A DNA stretch of 64,000 bases from JAICUY01 sp963716585 (GCA_963716585.1 CAVQTN010000004.1:496001-560000); one strand, 5' to 3'; positions 17,284-25,338 are shown, numbered from the stretch's first letter. Numbers and translations: made by a program. Notes: a model not told the origin generated them from the letters alone.

Positions 17284-18005
17284 TCGAGGATGATCGACAG
17301 GAACGCCTGCGCCAGGCCGATCCCCTGCGGCGCGCCCATGAGCTCCGCGCGCTCACGCACGCGCGCCTCGACATCATCCCGATCGCCGACCTGGCTGACG
17401 TGGCGGCGCAGCGCCTCGAGCCCCACCTCGAACGTCGCGGCAACATCGATCCACAGGTTCGGCTGCTCCACGCCGAAGAGAAGCACCTGGCGCACCTTCC
17501 AGGGCTCGAATCCCTCGTCCACGAGCTCGGGAAAGTTGAGCCGATCGCGGGCGGCCGGATAGACCGATGCAAGGGTCGCCTCGCCGGTCGCCAGGTGATC
17601 CGGATGACCGATGAAGGGGTTGTGGTCGAGCCGCCGCTGCGGGTTCTGGGTCACGATGAGATCCGGGCGGAAGCGGCGCACCTGGCGGGTGATATCGCGG
17701 CGGAGCTCGAGCGTCGGGGTGAGATATCCGTCCGGGTAGCCGAGATGCACGATCTCGCTGACTCCCAGCACGTCCGCTGCGGCGCGCTGTTCGGCAATGC
17801 GCGTCGCGGAAAGCTGCTCGGGCGTGATGGCCGGATCGTCGGTCCCCTTTCCGCCGTCGGTGGTCAGGAGGTAGTCGACCCGGACGCCGTTGGCAGTCAG
17901 GAATGCAATGGTCGCCGCCGCACCGAACTCCGCATCGTCAGGGTGGCTGATCACCACCAACGCCCGCTCGAGCGGGCTGATCAGCTCGTGCTTCTCCATC
18001 TCCAT
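17280..18005 (-). CDS. PIG-L/LmbE-type N-deacetylase (canonical motifs)
   Basis: A 241-residue zinc-dependent deacetylase of the MshB/BshB/LmbE family, acting on N-acetylglucosaminyl or similar N-acyl sugars in known members. HPDDAEFG (~residues 21-28) and the second motif DHNPFIGHPDH (~127-137) are intact, unlike in the homologue at 9431. I chose ATG 18005 over ATG 18014 because TAGCAT lies 7 bases upstream of 18005 and overlaps the other start. It is the first gene of an operon with the ABC exporter and the YyaL gene. A role in making a low-molecular-weight thiol is possible but not shown. Confidence 0.87.
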   Translation of the reverse strand: MEMEKHELISPLERALVVISHPDDAEFGAAATIAFLTANGVRVDYLLTTDGGKGTDDPAITPEQLSATRIAEQRAAADVLGVSEIVHLGYPDGYLTPTLELRRDITRQVRRFRPDLIVTQNPQRRLDHNPFIGHPDHLATGEATLASVYPAARDRLNFPELVDEGFEPWKVRQVLLFGVEQPNLWIDVAATFEVGLEALRRHVSQVGDRDDVEARVRERAELMGAPQGIGLAQAFLSIILE

Positions 18006-18012
18006 CCGCAGC

Positions 18013-18018
18013 ATGCTA
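18013..18018 (-). promoter_or_regulatory. -10 hexamer TAGCAT, probable leaderless promoter
   Basis: TAGCAT lies 7 bases before ATG 18005 on the minus strand. It drives the PIG-L/ABC/YyaL operon. Confidence 0.5.
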
Positions 18019-18074
18019 CCGCGAAAGCGCGGCCGCGGTGGTCACCGCGATTGACCCGGCGCGCCGCCTCGGCA

Positions 18075-18093
18075 CATACTCACCCAGAGTATG
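18075..18093 (+). promoter_or_regulatory. Palindromic operator CATACTC-N5-GAGTATG overlapping the csoR start
   Basis: A perfect 7-bp inverted repeat with the 5-base centre ACCCA ends on the csoR ATG (18091-18093). The left arm also contains a -10-like CATACT. Binding here would block both transcription and start-codon access, so autorepression is the natural reading. It could also affect the divergent PIG-L promoter ~57 bases away. Confidence 0.6.
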
Positions 18094-18420
18094 GAACCCG
18101 AGCACTTTCGACACGCCTACACCCGGGATCGCCGCGTGCTGCTCAACCGCCTCAGGCGCATCGAGGGCCAGGCGCGCGGCATCCAGCGGCTGGTGAGCGA
18201 GGAGGCCTACTGCCTGGACGTGCTGCAGCAGGTCGAGGCACTGACCGCCGCCGCCGACCAGGTCGCGCTGCTCCTTCTGGAGGACCATGTCCAGGGCTGC
18301 CTGGCGCACGCCGTTGAAACCGGCCAGGGGCAGCCCTACGTGGACGAGGTGATGACCCTGGTGCGTCGCGCGGTCGGCCGGCGCGGTCGGCGCTCGGCCG
18401 GGGTGTCGGCGGTCGACTGA
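18091..18420 (+). CDS. csoR: CsoR/RcnR-family metal- or sulfur-sensing repressor
   Basis: A 109-residue all-helical repressor (DUF156). The first helix has the family stretch LLNRLRRIEGQARGIQRLV (~residues 19-37). The sensing residues read Cys (AYCLD, ~43), then His and Cys in DHVQGC (~68-73), matching the C-H-C copper pattern of CsoR rather than the H-C-H-H of RcnR. Persulfide-sensing CstR proteins also keep the two cysteines, so copper sensing is likely but not certain. No copper exporter or chaperone is visible nearby. The probable operator overlaps its own start codon. Confidence 0.88.
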   Translation: MEPEHFRHAYTRDRRVLLNRLRRIEGQARGIQRLVSEEAYCLDVLQQVEALTAAADQVALLLLEDHVQGCLAHAVETGQGQPYVDEVMTLVRRAVGRRGRRSAGVSAVD

Positions 18421-18429
18421 GGGCGTGAT

Positions 18430-18462
18430 GGGAGTGCCGCAGGGGGGAACCACGGCACTCCC
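18430..18462. terminator. Bidirectional hairpin between convergent csoR and the methylase-like gene
   Basis: GGGAGTGCCG (18430-18439) and CGGCACTCCC (18453-18462) form a perfect 10-bp stem with a 13-base loop. It sits 10 bases after the csoR stop and 47 bases beyond the end of the opposite-strand gene. No U-tract is present. Confidence 0.6.
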
Positions 18463-18509
18463 CGCCAGAGTGTAGCGATGCGGTCAACGGATCGCCGACC
18501 GCCTGCACG

Positions 18510-21329
18510 CTACTCGCCGAAGATCGTCAGCTGCTCGCCACCGCGCTCGATCAGGGGGTCGAGGCCGAGCACCGGTTCAAGCCAGTCGAGGCTTGCCCCA
18601 TCGCGCGCCGCGAGCGTGGCGAGGTGCTGCCACTTCAGGACGTGCCAGTTCTGGCGCGTCAGCTCCGCTCGCAGCCAGGGCGATCGCTCTTGCTTGAGCC
18701 GCAGCAGCTCGGCGCGCTCGCCGGGGATCACCAGGAACCTGGCCTGCTGCTCCCCGACGGGAATTTCGCGGCCGCGGCGCAGGACGGCCTCACCGATCAT
18801 GGCGGTCCATTCCACTTCGAACAGGAACGTGAGACGTCCCCGGACGTACCACATCGCGTCCACGGCGGCGAGCGCGTCGGCCGGCGCGCGCAGCACCAGC
18901 GGGAGGTAGGCGCGCCGCTCCTCATCGAAGAGCCGGTCGCCGAGCGGCGTGCCGTCGACGAGTCGGGACTGCTCGCGCTTGCTGATCCATGCCCTGAGGC
19001 CCAGCCGATGCCCGTAGTCGGCCACCGTGGCCAGCACGCGGCCATGCTCCTCGAGCCTGCGCGACAGCTCGTCCTCGGTCCGCAGCTGGCCACGCTCACT
19101 CACCACGGCGTAGGCGTCCAGGCACGCTCGCACGAGCTCCTCATCGGGCGCCGCGAGTCCCGGGAAGACGGCATAGATCCGATCCAGGAACGCCGCTTCG
19201 TCCAGCCGGCCGGCGGTCGACAGGATCGAGAACGTGGCCCACTCGACCCGGTCGGCAAGCGGCGACTCGGCCAGCTCCGGCCGATGCAGCCACCACATCG
19301 GCCGCTCGGTGTCGCCGAGGCGCAGCAGGGTTGGATGGTCGTCGCGCCACAGCTCTTCGCGCAGGAGGGCGGCCAACACGGCTGGTCCGCCCTGCTCCAT
19401 GCGCTCGTCCGCGGCGTCATCCCCTTCCTCGCCGTCATCGGAACGGTGATCCGCACCACGCAGCGCCGCGACGCGCTCCAGCAGGCCGCGCTTCTGCAGC
19501 TCGAGGAGCACCGCGGCCGCCAGGCGGGTCAGCCCAACCGGCTCTCCGCGGTCGCACAACAGGCCAACGACCGCGGCCTCCATCGCCTCCGCCAGATCCG
19601 GGTAGGTAAGGCGCTCCCCTTCCGCGCCCAGGCGCAGTGGTCGGGATTGGACGGCATGCCGCAGCCGATCCTCGCCCGACGGCTTACGAAAATGGAGCCT
19701 GACGCCATCCCCGGAGCGGCGGGACTCGCGGACGATGACGTCCGCCAGGAGCAGTCCGGCACCTGCCGCCGCGATCGCCACGCTGAGCATGCGATCCGGA
19801 TCGTCCCCCTCGATCAGCACATTGAACCAGCCGTCCGGCTTCAACGTCCCTGCGGCGGATGACATGACGCGCCGCAGCGCGGCTGCCTCGGCCCCGTCGG
19901 CCCGGCTGATGGGTGCGCCGAAGAGCGGCTCGAGGCGGAGCGTCTCGGCCGCCTCGCGGCCCATCAGCCAGGCGGTGGCCAGGTATTCGAAGCTCAGCTC
20001 GTCCACGTTTGCCGGAGCGGCGACCAGCCCCAGGACGAGGTCGACGCTGTCGGACGGCAGGTACTGCCCGACCACCGCCGGCCGGCACCGAATCCACAGG
20101 ACGTTGGACGCGGTGACGCCGCCCAGGTCGGTGAAGTCGGAGGCGAAGCGCGCCGGACGCTGGTCGCCAGCACCAATGCCGGCCAGCGCTGTTCGGACGT
20201 CGCTGACCGCCGTCTCGAAGAGCTGCCAGACGTTGACCTCGCGCTGATGCCGTGAGGCGGGTTGGCGGACATGGCCGCCGGCGATCCGCAGCGACGCGAC
20301 GCGGCCTGGATAGCCGTTCAGCCGGCTTGCCGGCAGCAGGCAGGCGGCCAGAGCCAGGCGCAGCACGGCCGCCATCGGCTGCATTCGAAACTCCGCGTCG
20401 ATCTTGTTGGCGATGGTCTGCAACGCGTACAGGTTGCGCGGCGTATAGAGCTCGAGGAGCTCGTCGATCAGCTCGTCATGGCCGTCCAGAACTGGGAATC
20501 GGTCGCGCAGCTGTTGGTAGTGCTGACTGTGTTGGATGTCGGCGGTCGGCCCGGGAATGGTTTCGGGATGGACCGTCGAGGCATACCGCGGTCCATCGCC
20601 ACGGCGCCCCGCCCCGACCGGCGGATCCGGCGTGGCCATGGCAGGCGGAGGCGGTCCGCCCGGCTCGCCGAGGAGGCCGCCCGGCTCCGTGCTCACGTTG
20701 CGCGTCAGCCCGGTCGGTGCCGGGGGCAGGTCGTCCTCACTGTCGCCCGACGGGTCGGCGACTGCCTCAGGGGCAGCCGCGCTGCGCTCGATGCCGAGCT
20801 TCGCGAGGTCCGTCGCGTCGACCGGCGCCACCCGTTCCTCGGCGCGACCGGTCGACGCATCGCAGCTCGCGCAGCGGTAGATCTTGCGACCCGGCGCATC
20901 GGCGTCGCGCGGCCAGATGAACTGGTCACCCACGACCGGACGGCGGCAGGTGGCGCAATGCGTGGCGTACAGCTCCACGACATGCTGCTCGAGTGGCACG
21001 TCGACGCGCCGCGAAGCGGCCAGCTGCGCGAAGGCGGCGTCGATGGCCGAGGGCTCCGGGACCTGCAGGAAGGCCTGGGCGGCGAGCTGCGCGAACGGAC
21101 TGGGATCCGCGGCCACCGCCCGCATCGAATGCGCGATCGCGCGGCGGGCGGTCCAGCCGGTCCCGGCCCACGGGTCGAGGACCGTGTCGCCGGGCCGACC
21201 GAACGCGCTCAGCTCGACGTCGAGCAGGTTGTCGGCGGGCGACGGAAAGTAGCGCTCAAGCAGCGCGAGGCCGGGGAGGCGTCGCGGAAGGACGACATGG
21301 TCGTGTCGCTTCCGATCCGCCTCGGACAT
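18510..21329 (-). CDS. Large protein with a degenerate DNA-methylase domain and zinc ribbon
   Basis: A 939-residue protein of unknown function. Residues ~47-65 carry a methylase-like SAM motif (GDTVLDPWAGTGWTARR). A CxxC...CxxC zinc ribbon follows at Cys 125, 128, 153 and 156, then a Pro/Gly-rich linker (~185-260). A second block near 428-456 (SDSVDLVLGLVAAPANVDEL, then SFEYLATAWLMG) aligns with the part of DNA adenine methylases that normally carries DPPY and the FxxWL helix, but DPPY is replaced by LVAAP. The C-terminal ~400 residues match nothing I can name. Catalytic methylation is therefore unlikely, although SAM or DNA binding could persist. The start follows the TPR gene by 6 bases (TAGGAG overlaps its stop), so the two are one operon. 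Confidence 0.72.
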   Translation of the reverse strand: MSEADRKRHDHVVLPRRLPGLALLERYFPSPADNLLDVELSAFGRPGDTVLDPWAGTGWTARRAIAHSMRAVAADPSPFAQLAAQAFLQVPEPSAIDAAFAQLAASRRVDVPLEQHVVELYATHCATCRRPVVGDQFIWPRDADAPGRKIYRCASCDASTGRAEERVAPVDATDLAKLGIERSAAAPEAVADPSGDSEDDLPPAPTGLTRNVSTEPGGLLGEPGGPPPPAMATPDPPVGAGRRGDGPRYASTVHPETIPGPTADIQHSQHYQQLRDRFPVLDGHDELIDELLELYTPRNLYALQTIANKIDAEFRMQPMAAVLRLALAACLLPASRLNGYPGRVASLRIAGGHVRQPASRHQREVNVWQLFETAVSDVRTALAGIGAGDQRPARFASDFTDLGGVTASNVLWIRCRPAVVGQYLPSDSVDLVLGLVAAPANVDELSFEYLATAWLMGREAAETLRLEPLFGAPISRADGAEAAALRRVMSSAAGTLKPDGWFNVLIEGDDPDRMLSVAIAAAGAGLLLADVIVRESRRSGDGVRLHFRKPSGEDRLRHAVQSRPLRLGAEGERLTYPDLAEAMEAAVVGLLCDRGEPVGLTRLAAAVLLELQKRGLLERVAALRGADHRSDDGEEGDDAADERMEQGGPAVLAALLREELWRDDHPTLLRLGDTERPMWWLHRPELAESPLADRVEWATFSILSTAGRLDEAAFLDRIYAVFPGLAAPDEELVRACLDAYAVVSERGQLRTEDELSRRLEEHGRVLATVADYGHRLGLRAWISKREQSRLVDGTPLGDRLFDEERRAYLPLVLRAPADALAAVDAMWYVRGRLTFLFEVEWTAMIGEAVLRRGREIPVGEQQARFLVIPGERAELLRLKQERSPWLRAELTRQNWHVLKWQHLATLAARDGASLDWLEPVLGLDPLIERGGEQLTIFGE

Positions 21330-21335
21330 CGGCTC

Positions 21336-22187
21336 CTACGATTCTTCGAGCAGCTCTTCCTCGAGCTCGGGCTCGGCCGAGAACTCCGGGAGTGTGGTGT
21401 CGAGTTCCTCGACCTCCTCGGACTCCTCGTCGAGGTCCTCGCTCTCCTCGTCGTCATCGTAGCGGACCGCGGTGCCCTTGATGTACGGTCGGACGTCACC
21501 GGGGCGGGCCGCCGTGGTCCCCGGGAACGAGACCTTCCCAAAGTTGGCGGCGTGGCCGAAGACCTCGCGAATGATGATTCGCACATCGTCGTTCTGGACG
21601 ACCGTGATGGCCGCCTCGTAACGATTGCCGCCGGCGATCAGCTTGACGAGACGCTTGCCGACGCGCGGCTCGACGTGGCCGATCTCGGTCTCGCCGATGC
21701 GGGCGACGAGCTGGTCGCCGTCGACGTGGAGCCCTACCCCATCTCCCGGCGACAGCGGAGCGAGGATGCGAGGCGCGGCGATGTTGATCAGTCTCGCATG
21801 ACCTGTCTTGCCCATCTCCTCGATGAAATGCGCCGCGGAAGCCTTCTCGGGCCGCCCCTCCTTGACCGGTTGGCCACCCCCGTCCCCTCTGCCGCTCGAG
21901 CGGCTGGTCACGAGCACGCGCAGCCGCTCGACGTTGCGCTCGGCGATGCGGTTGGTCGCATCGCGGGCAAGCGCCTGCTCGTAGGCCTCCAGCGCCTCGT
22001 CGTCGCGTCCCATCTCGGCCAATGCCTTACCGAGACGGTTGAAGGCATCGGTGTCCGCCCCAAGCTCCAGGAGTTCGTGGTTCGCGTCGACCGCAGCCTG
22101 CCAGTCGCCCCGGGTAGCGTGCGCGATGGCGGCCTCGCTCAGCTGGCGGCGCTGACGGTTGATGGTGTCGATCTCACCCAGCGTCAT
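21336..22187 (-). CDS. TPR protein with an acidic C-terminal tail
   Basis: A 283-residue protein of unknown function. Residues ~10-90 form two to three tetratricopeptide repeats (for example ALAEMGRDDEALEAYEQALA). A charged linker leads to a compact domain (~125-245, including VGLHVDGDQLVARIGETEIG). The C-terminal ~45 residues are strongly acidic (DDDEESEDLDEESEEVEELD). The ATG at 22187 is preceded by a ~95-base leader containing two 21-base repeats and the strong TTGACA promoter. It is co-transcribed with the methylase-like protein, suggesting they work together. Confidence 0.75.
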   Translation of the reverse strand: MTLGEIDTINRQRRQLSEAAIAHATRGDWQAAVDANHELLELGADTDAFNRLGKALAEMGRDDEALEAYEQALARDATNRIAERNVERLRVLVTSRSSGRGDGGGQPVKEGRPEKASAAHFIEEMGKTGHARLINIAAPRILAPLSPGDGVGLHVDGDQLVARIGETEIGHVEPRVGKRLVKLIAGGNRYEAAITVVQNDDVRIIIREVFGHAANFGKVSFPGTTAARPGDVRPYIKGTAVRYDDDEESEDLDEESEEVEELDTTLPEFSAEPELEEELLEES

Positions 22188-22218
22188 CGGTACTGACGTC
22201 TCCAGTAGGTGGTTCCAG

Positions 22219-22260
22219 GTCGCACGAAAGCCCTTCGACGTCGCACGAAAGCCTTTCGAC
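22219..22260 (-). repeat. Two tandem 21-base repeats in the leader of the TPR gene
   Basis: Units 22219-22239 and 22240-22260 differ at one position. On the plus strand each reads GTCGCACGAAAGC(C/T) followed by TTCGAC-type sequence, and the second contains the perfect inverted repeat CGAAAG-C-CTTTCG. They lie downstream of the predicted start site, so they could act as DNA operators or as paired RNA hairpins. Confidence 0.6.
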
Positions 22261-22286
22261 GGGGGGAATCCGGCGAAAGGCGCCTT

Positions 22287-22315
22287 GTTGTAGCACCGGC
22301 CATCGGCGGTGTCAA
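22287..22315 (-). promoter_or_regulatory. Strong promoter TTGACA-17-TACAAC for the TPR/methylase-like operon
   Basis: On the minus strand TTGACA (22315-22310) and TACAAC (22292-22287) are separated by exactly 17 bases. The predicted start is near 22280, giving a ~90-base leader. Confidence 0.65.
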
Positions 22316-22357
22316 CGCGGGCCGCGCCGAGCGGGCGGGCGCGCCGGGCCGAACCGA

Positions 22358-23137
22358 TCAGACCGGACGATGCAGCAGGAAGGCCACGACCACGCCGAGC
22401 ACCGCCAGGGTGCCGAACTCGAGCGCCACGCTGCGCAGGGACGCACCTTCCTGGAGTGCCTCGATGGCGCCGCCCCACGCATGAAAGCTGACGGCCACCA
22501 CGGCCGGTGCCACGACCCCGGGCAGGTCGAGCAGCACGAGCGCGGCGCCCAGCTGCCCAACAGCCAGTACATGCAGCAGCGCCTCTCCCACGGCACGCAG
22601 GCCGGTGCTGCCACGTCCCTCGGCAGCTCGCACCGCCAGCACGAATGCCAGCAGCAGCACCAGGGCCAGCGGCGGCGGCCAGGTCTGGTCGCCGAAGAGG
22701 TGCCAGATGCCTGCCGCAGCCAGGAAGACGATGCCGACCAGCGCGACATCGAGCATGGTTCGCGCGCCGACGCCGCGCGCGGCGCGCAGCTCCAGCCACA
22801 GCACCGACCAGATAAGCACGGCCGCCAGCGGCGCCAGCAGCAGCGATGTGCCCGGCGGGATGATCCTGCCGAAAAGCGTCAGCGCAACGGCCGCCATGGC
22901 CGGCGTGGCATACCGTGCGAAGCCAAGCCCCGGTCTTGCGGGACCGATCAGCCGCACGGCTCCCAGCCCGGCGATCACGAGCTGCCCGGCGATCGTCACG
23001 GCGAGCCAGAAGGGGCTCACCAGCCAACCAACCGCGCACAGCACCCCGAGCAGCACCGAGAGGCCCACCACCTCCGGCCGATCGATGCGCTGCAGCACCC
23101 TGTTGGCGCGTTGTCCGCCCAGCATGCCATCCATCAT
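22358..23137 (-). CDS. Multi-pass membrane protein of unknown function
   Basis: A 259-residue protein with about seven to eight hydrophobic helices over nearly its whole length (for example VVGLSVLLGVLCAVGWLV and ALVLLLAFVLAV) and few charged residues outside the loops. I do not recognise the family. The ATG at 23137 overlaps the PolX stop as ATGA, so it is translationally coupled to polX. No catalytic motif is evident. Confidence 0.75.
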   Translation of the reverse strand: MMDGMLGGQRANRVLQRIDRPEVVGLSVLLGVLCAVGWLVSPFWLAVTIAGQLVIAGLGAVRLIGPARPGLGFARYATPAMAAVALTLFGRIIPPGTSLLLAPLAAVLIWSVLWLELRAARGVGARTMLDVALVGIVFLAAAGIWHLFGDQTWPPPLALVLLLAFVLAVRAAEGRGSTGLRAVGEALLHVLAVGQLGAALVLLDLPGVVAPAVVAVSFHAWGGAIEALQEGASLRSVALEFGTLAVLGVVVAFLLHRPV

Positions 23138-24888
23138 CGGACCAGCTCCAGCAGCGCGTCGGCCGATCTGGTCGAGATGACCTGCTCCGAGGTCAGCCAT
23201 GCACGGCGCGCCATCGAGACGGCATACGCCAGCTGGCTCAGCTCTTCGGTGCGATGGGCATCGCTCGCAACCGTCAGCCGCGCCCCGGCCTTCCCGGCCG
23301 CCCGCGCCAGCGAGTCGTCGAGGTCCAGCCGCGGGCTGCCATTCATCTCCAGCACCGTGCCACTCGCCGCGGCGGCCTCGAAGACGCGCGGCCAGTCGAG
23401 GGCGAGTGGGTCGCGACGATTGACGATGCGGCCGCTGGGATGCGCCAGGATGTCAACGTGCGGATTCGCGATCGCCGCGAGCGCACGTCGGGTCAGCTGC
23501 TCGCTCGACTGCGCTCGGCCGGTGTGAATGCTGGCCAGCACGACATCGAAGGTGCTCAGCAGCTCGTCGGGGTAGTCGAGCGCTCCGTCGGCTCGGATCT
23601 CCATCTCGGTGCCGTGCAGGATCCGAAACGGCGCGAGCTCGCGGTTGAGCCCGGTGATCATGTCACGCTGCTGGGCGACGCGCTCCGCCGACAGGCCACG
23701 GGCGATGCCCAGCGACGGCGAATGGTCGGTGAGCACCATCCAGTTGCGTCCCAGTGCTCTGGCGGCCCGCGCCATCGTCTCGATCGCGTCGACGCCATCG
23801 GTCCAGTCGGAATGGGTGTGGGTGTCGCCGCAGACATCGCCGATGGTCAGCAGCGTCGGCAGCGTGCCGGCGGCCGCTGCCGCGATCTCGCCTTCATCCT
23901 CGCGTAGCTCGGGCGGTACCCACTCGAGCTCCAGCCGCGCATACACCTCCTCCTCGGTCGCTGACAACAGCAGCTCCCCGCTGTCGACCTCCTTGAATCC
24001 CTTCTCGGAGAGCGACCAGCCGCGCGCCAGTGCCCTCCCGCGCAGCGCAACGTTGTGCTCCTTGCTGCCGGTGAAGTGCACGAGGTGCGTGCCCCACGCG
24101 ACCGGGGCACAGACCATCAGGTCGACCTGCGGCCCGTCCTGCAGAACGATGCTCGACTTGTCGACGCCGGCGGAAACGACGTGGTCGACCTCCGGCAAGC
24201 CGTCGAGCCGGTCGATGAGCCCGGCCGGGTCGTTGACCGCGGCCAGCAGGTCGAGGTCGCCGATCGTCGGCCGTCGTCGGCGCAGGGACCCGGCAGCCTC
24301 GATGTGCACGACCCCGGGGGTGTCGCGCAGGCGACCGATGAGGCTTGCCATGAGCTCGTCGGCATCGTGCAGCAGCAGTCGCGTGCTGCGCTGGTCGATC
24401 CGTGCGATCCCGGCCAGCACGTTCTGTTCGGTCCGCGCCGACAGTCCCTTCAGCGTGCGCAGCGCACCGCTTTCCGCAGCGCTGCGCAGCGCGTTGACCG
24501 AGTCGATGCCCAGCTCGCCATGTAGCAGCTTGACGGTCCGCGGCCCGATACCCGGAACCCGCAGCATGTCGAGCAGACCCTGGGGCACCTGGTCGCGCAA
24601 CCGCTGGTGGTACTCCAGCTGCCCGGTGTCGGCAAGCTCGGCCAGCTTGGCAGTCAGCGCGGCTCCCGCACCTGGCAGCTTCGGCGGCGTCCCGCGCCTG
24701 AAGAGCGCCGCCACGTCGTCCGGGTAGCGCTGGACGGCATCGGCCACGCGCCGGTAGGCAACCGACTTGTAGACCACCTCGCCCAGGATCTCCAGCATGT
24801 CCGCGATCTCGCCAAAGATCCGCGCCAGCTCGGCGTTGCTCATCGCGCCCTCATCGCTGCTGCGTGGCGCGGCACGTGGTCGAGGCAT
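23134..24888 (-). CDS. polX: Family X DNA polymerase with PHP domain
   Basis: A 584-residue bacterial PolX, a DNA-repair polymerase. Helix-hairpin-helix regions occupy ~1-160 (VPGIGPRTVKLL near 109). The nucleotidyltransferase centre has GSLRRRRPTIGDLDLL (~200-215), with the catalytic DxD. A C-terminal PHP domain (~345-580) begins GDTHTHSDWTDG and contains VLTDHS, HGTEMEI, HPSGR and ASDAHR, consistent with a metal-dependent 3'-5' exonuclease or phosphatase. The start at 24888 (MPRPRAAP) is supported by TAGAAT 6 bases upstream; the MSNAEL start would ignore that box. Confidence 0.93.
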   Translation of the reverse strand: MPRPRAAPRSSDEGAMSNAELARIFGEIADMLEILGEVVYKSVAYRRVADAVQRYPDDVAALFRRGTPPKLPGAGAALTAKLAELADTGQLEYHQRLRDQVPQGLLDMLRVPGIGPRTVKLLHGELGIDSVNALRSAAESGALRTLKGLSARTEQNVLAGIARIDQRSTRLLLHDADELMASLIGRLRDTPGVVHIEAAGSLRRRRPTIGDLDLLAAVNDPAGLIDRLDGLPEVDHVVSAGVDKSSIVLQDGPQVDLMVCAPVAWGTHLVHFTGSKEHNVALRGRALARGWSLSEKGFKEVDSGELLLSATEEEVYARLELEWVPPELREDEGEIAAAAAGTLPTLLTIGDVCGDTHTHSDWTDGVDAIETMARAARALGRNWMVLTDHSPSLGIARGLSAERVAQQRDMITGLNRELAPFRILHGTEMEIRADGALDYPDELLSTFDVVLASIHTGRAQSSEQLTRRALAAIANPHVDILAHPSGRIVNRRDPLALDWPRVFEAAAASGTVLEMNGSPRLDLDDSLARAAGKAGARLTVASDAHRTEELSQLAYAVSMARRAWLTSEQVISTRSADALLELVR

Positions 24889-24894
24889 CGCGCC

Positions 24895-24900
24895 ATTCTA
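24895..24900 (-). promoter_or_regulatory. -10 hexamer TAGAAT, probable leaderless promoter of polX
   Basis: TAGAAT lies 6 bases before ATG 24888 on the minus strand, directly after the terminator at 24905-24940. Confidence 0.55.
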
Positions 24901-24904
24901 GAAG

Positions 24905-24940
24905 CCAAACGACCCGCTCCGGGTGGAGCGGGTCGTTTGG
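24905..24940 (-). terminator. Strong hairpin terminator of the two-small-protein operon
   Basis: A perfect 16-bp stem (CCAAACGACCCGCTCC with its exact complement) and a 4-base loop GGGT. It starts 19 bases after the stop codon at 24960 of the minus-strand small gene and just upstream of the polX promoter. It therefore insulates the two units. Confidence 0.75.
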
Positions 24941-24959
24941 GTGTGCCCTGGTTGTGGAC

Positions 24960-25118
24960 TCAGCGAGCTCGGCTGCGGCGGAAGCGCGGCATGCTCAGGC
25001 GGGCAAAGATCCTGCCCTGACGCCGGCGCCTGGGAGCCAGCGAGATGCGACGGGTTTGCGCATCCTCGATCAGCTCCTGCTGACGCAGCTCGGCTTGCAT
25101 CTCCCAGAAGCTGGTCAT
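24960..25118 (-). CDS. Small basic protein, 52 residues
   Basis: An open frame of 52 codons beginning MTSFWEMQAELRQQELIEDA with a GAGGAGG ribosome binding site 5 bases upstream. The N-terminal half is a Gln/Glu-rich helix and the C-terminal half is very basic (PRRRRQGRIFARL, ending RFRRSRAR), suggesting nucleic-acid or membrane-surface binding. It is the second gene after the 37-residue membrane peptide, 20 bases apart, and ends just before a strong terminator. Promoter, ribosome binding site and terminator are all well formed, which makes a real, well-expressed gene likely. I recognise no family. Confidence 0.6.
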   Translation of the reverse strand: MTSFWEMQAELRQQELIEDAQTRRISLAPRRRRQGRIFARLSMPRFRRSRAR

Positions 25119-25138
25119 GCTTGCCTCCTCGAGGTGAT

Positions 25139-25252
25139 TCAGATGTTGTGGCGGGGTGCCTCGCGGATGTCCGGTCGGCTGTCGACGCCAACGATGGCGC
25201 CCGCGACGCCGAGCGCCAGGACGATCAAAAGGATGACGAGCAGCGACATCAT
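25139..25252 (-). CDS. Small single-pass membrane peptide, 37 residues
   Basis: A 37-codon frame beginning MMSLLVILLIVLALGVAGAI, one transmembrane helix, followed by a short polar tail (VDSRPDIREAPRHNI). GGGAGG lies 6 bases upstream of ATG 25252 and a TTGACA-17-TACACT promoter about 60 bases upstream. It resembles the small hydrophobic proteins that modulate larger membrane proteins, but no partner is evident apart from the basic protein encoded next. Expression may be controlled by the CGNR regulator transcribed in the opposite direction. Confidence 0.6.
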   Translation of the reverse strand: MMSLLVILLIVLALGVAGAIVGVDSRPDIREAPRHNI

Positions 25253-25273
25253 TGCGACCTCCCGGTTGACGCT

Positions 25274-25304
25274 GTAACTTGTTGTGCCGCTCTAAGCGGT
25301 TACA
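25274..25304. promoter_or_regulatory. Operator-like site, copy 1 (GTAACTTGT-N15-GGTTACA)
   Basis: GTAACTTGT at 25274-25282 and GGTTACA at 25298-25304, separated by 15 bases; the GTAAC/GTTAC ends are inverted. The site lies at the start and early leader of the minus-strand small-protein transcript. Confidence 0.55.
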
Positions 25305-25309
25305 TGCGC

Positions 25310-25338
25310 AGTGTACGGCGCATCAAGTAACTTGTCAA
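25310..25338 (-). promoter_or_regulatory. Strong promoter TTGACA-17-TACACT for the small-protein operon
   Basis: On the minus strand TTGACA (25338-25333) and TACACT (25315-25310) are spaced by 17 bases. The -35 lies inside operator-like copy 2. Confidence 0.65.

Noticed and set aside
15295..17562. A 755-residue plus-strand open frame
   Set aside because: Antisense to the ABC exporter and PIG-L genes; composition (Asp/Arg/His/Gln-rich) marks it as a shadow.
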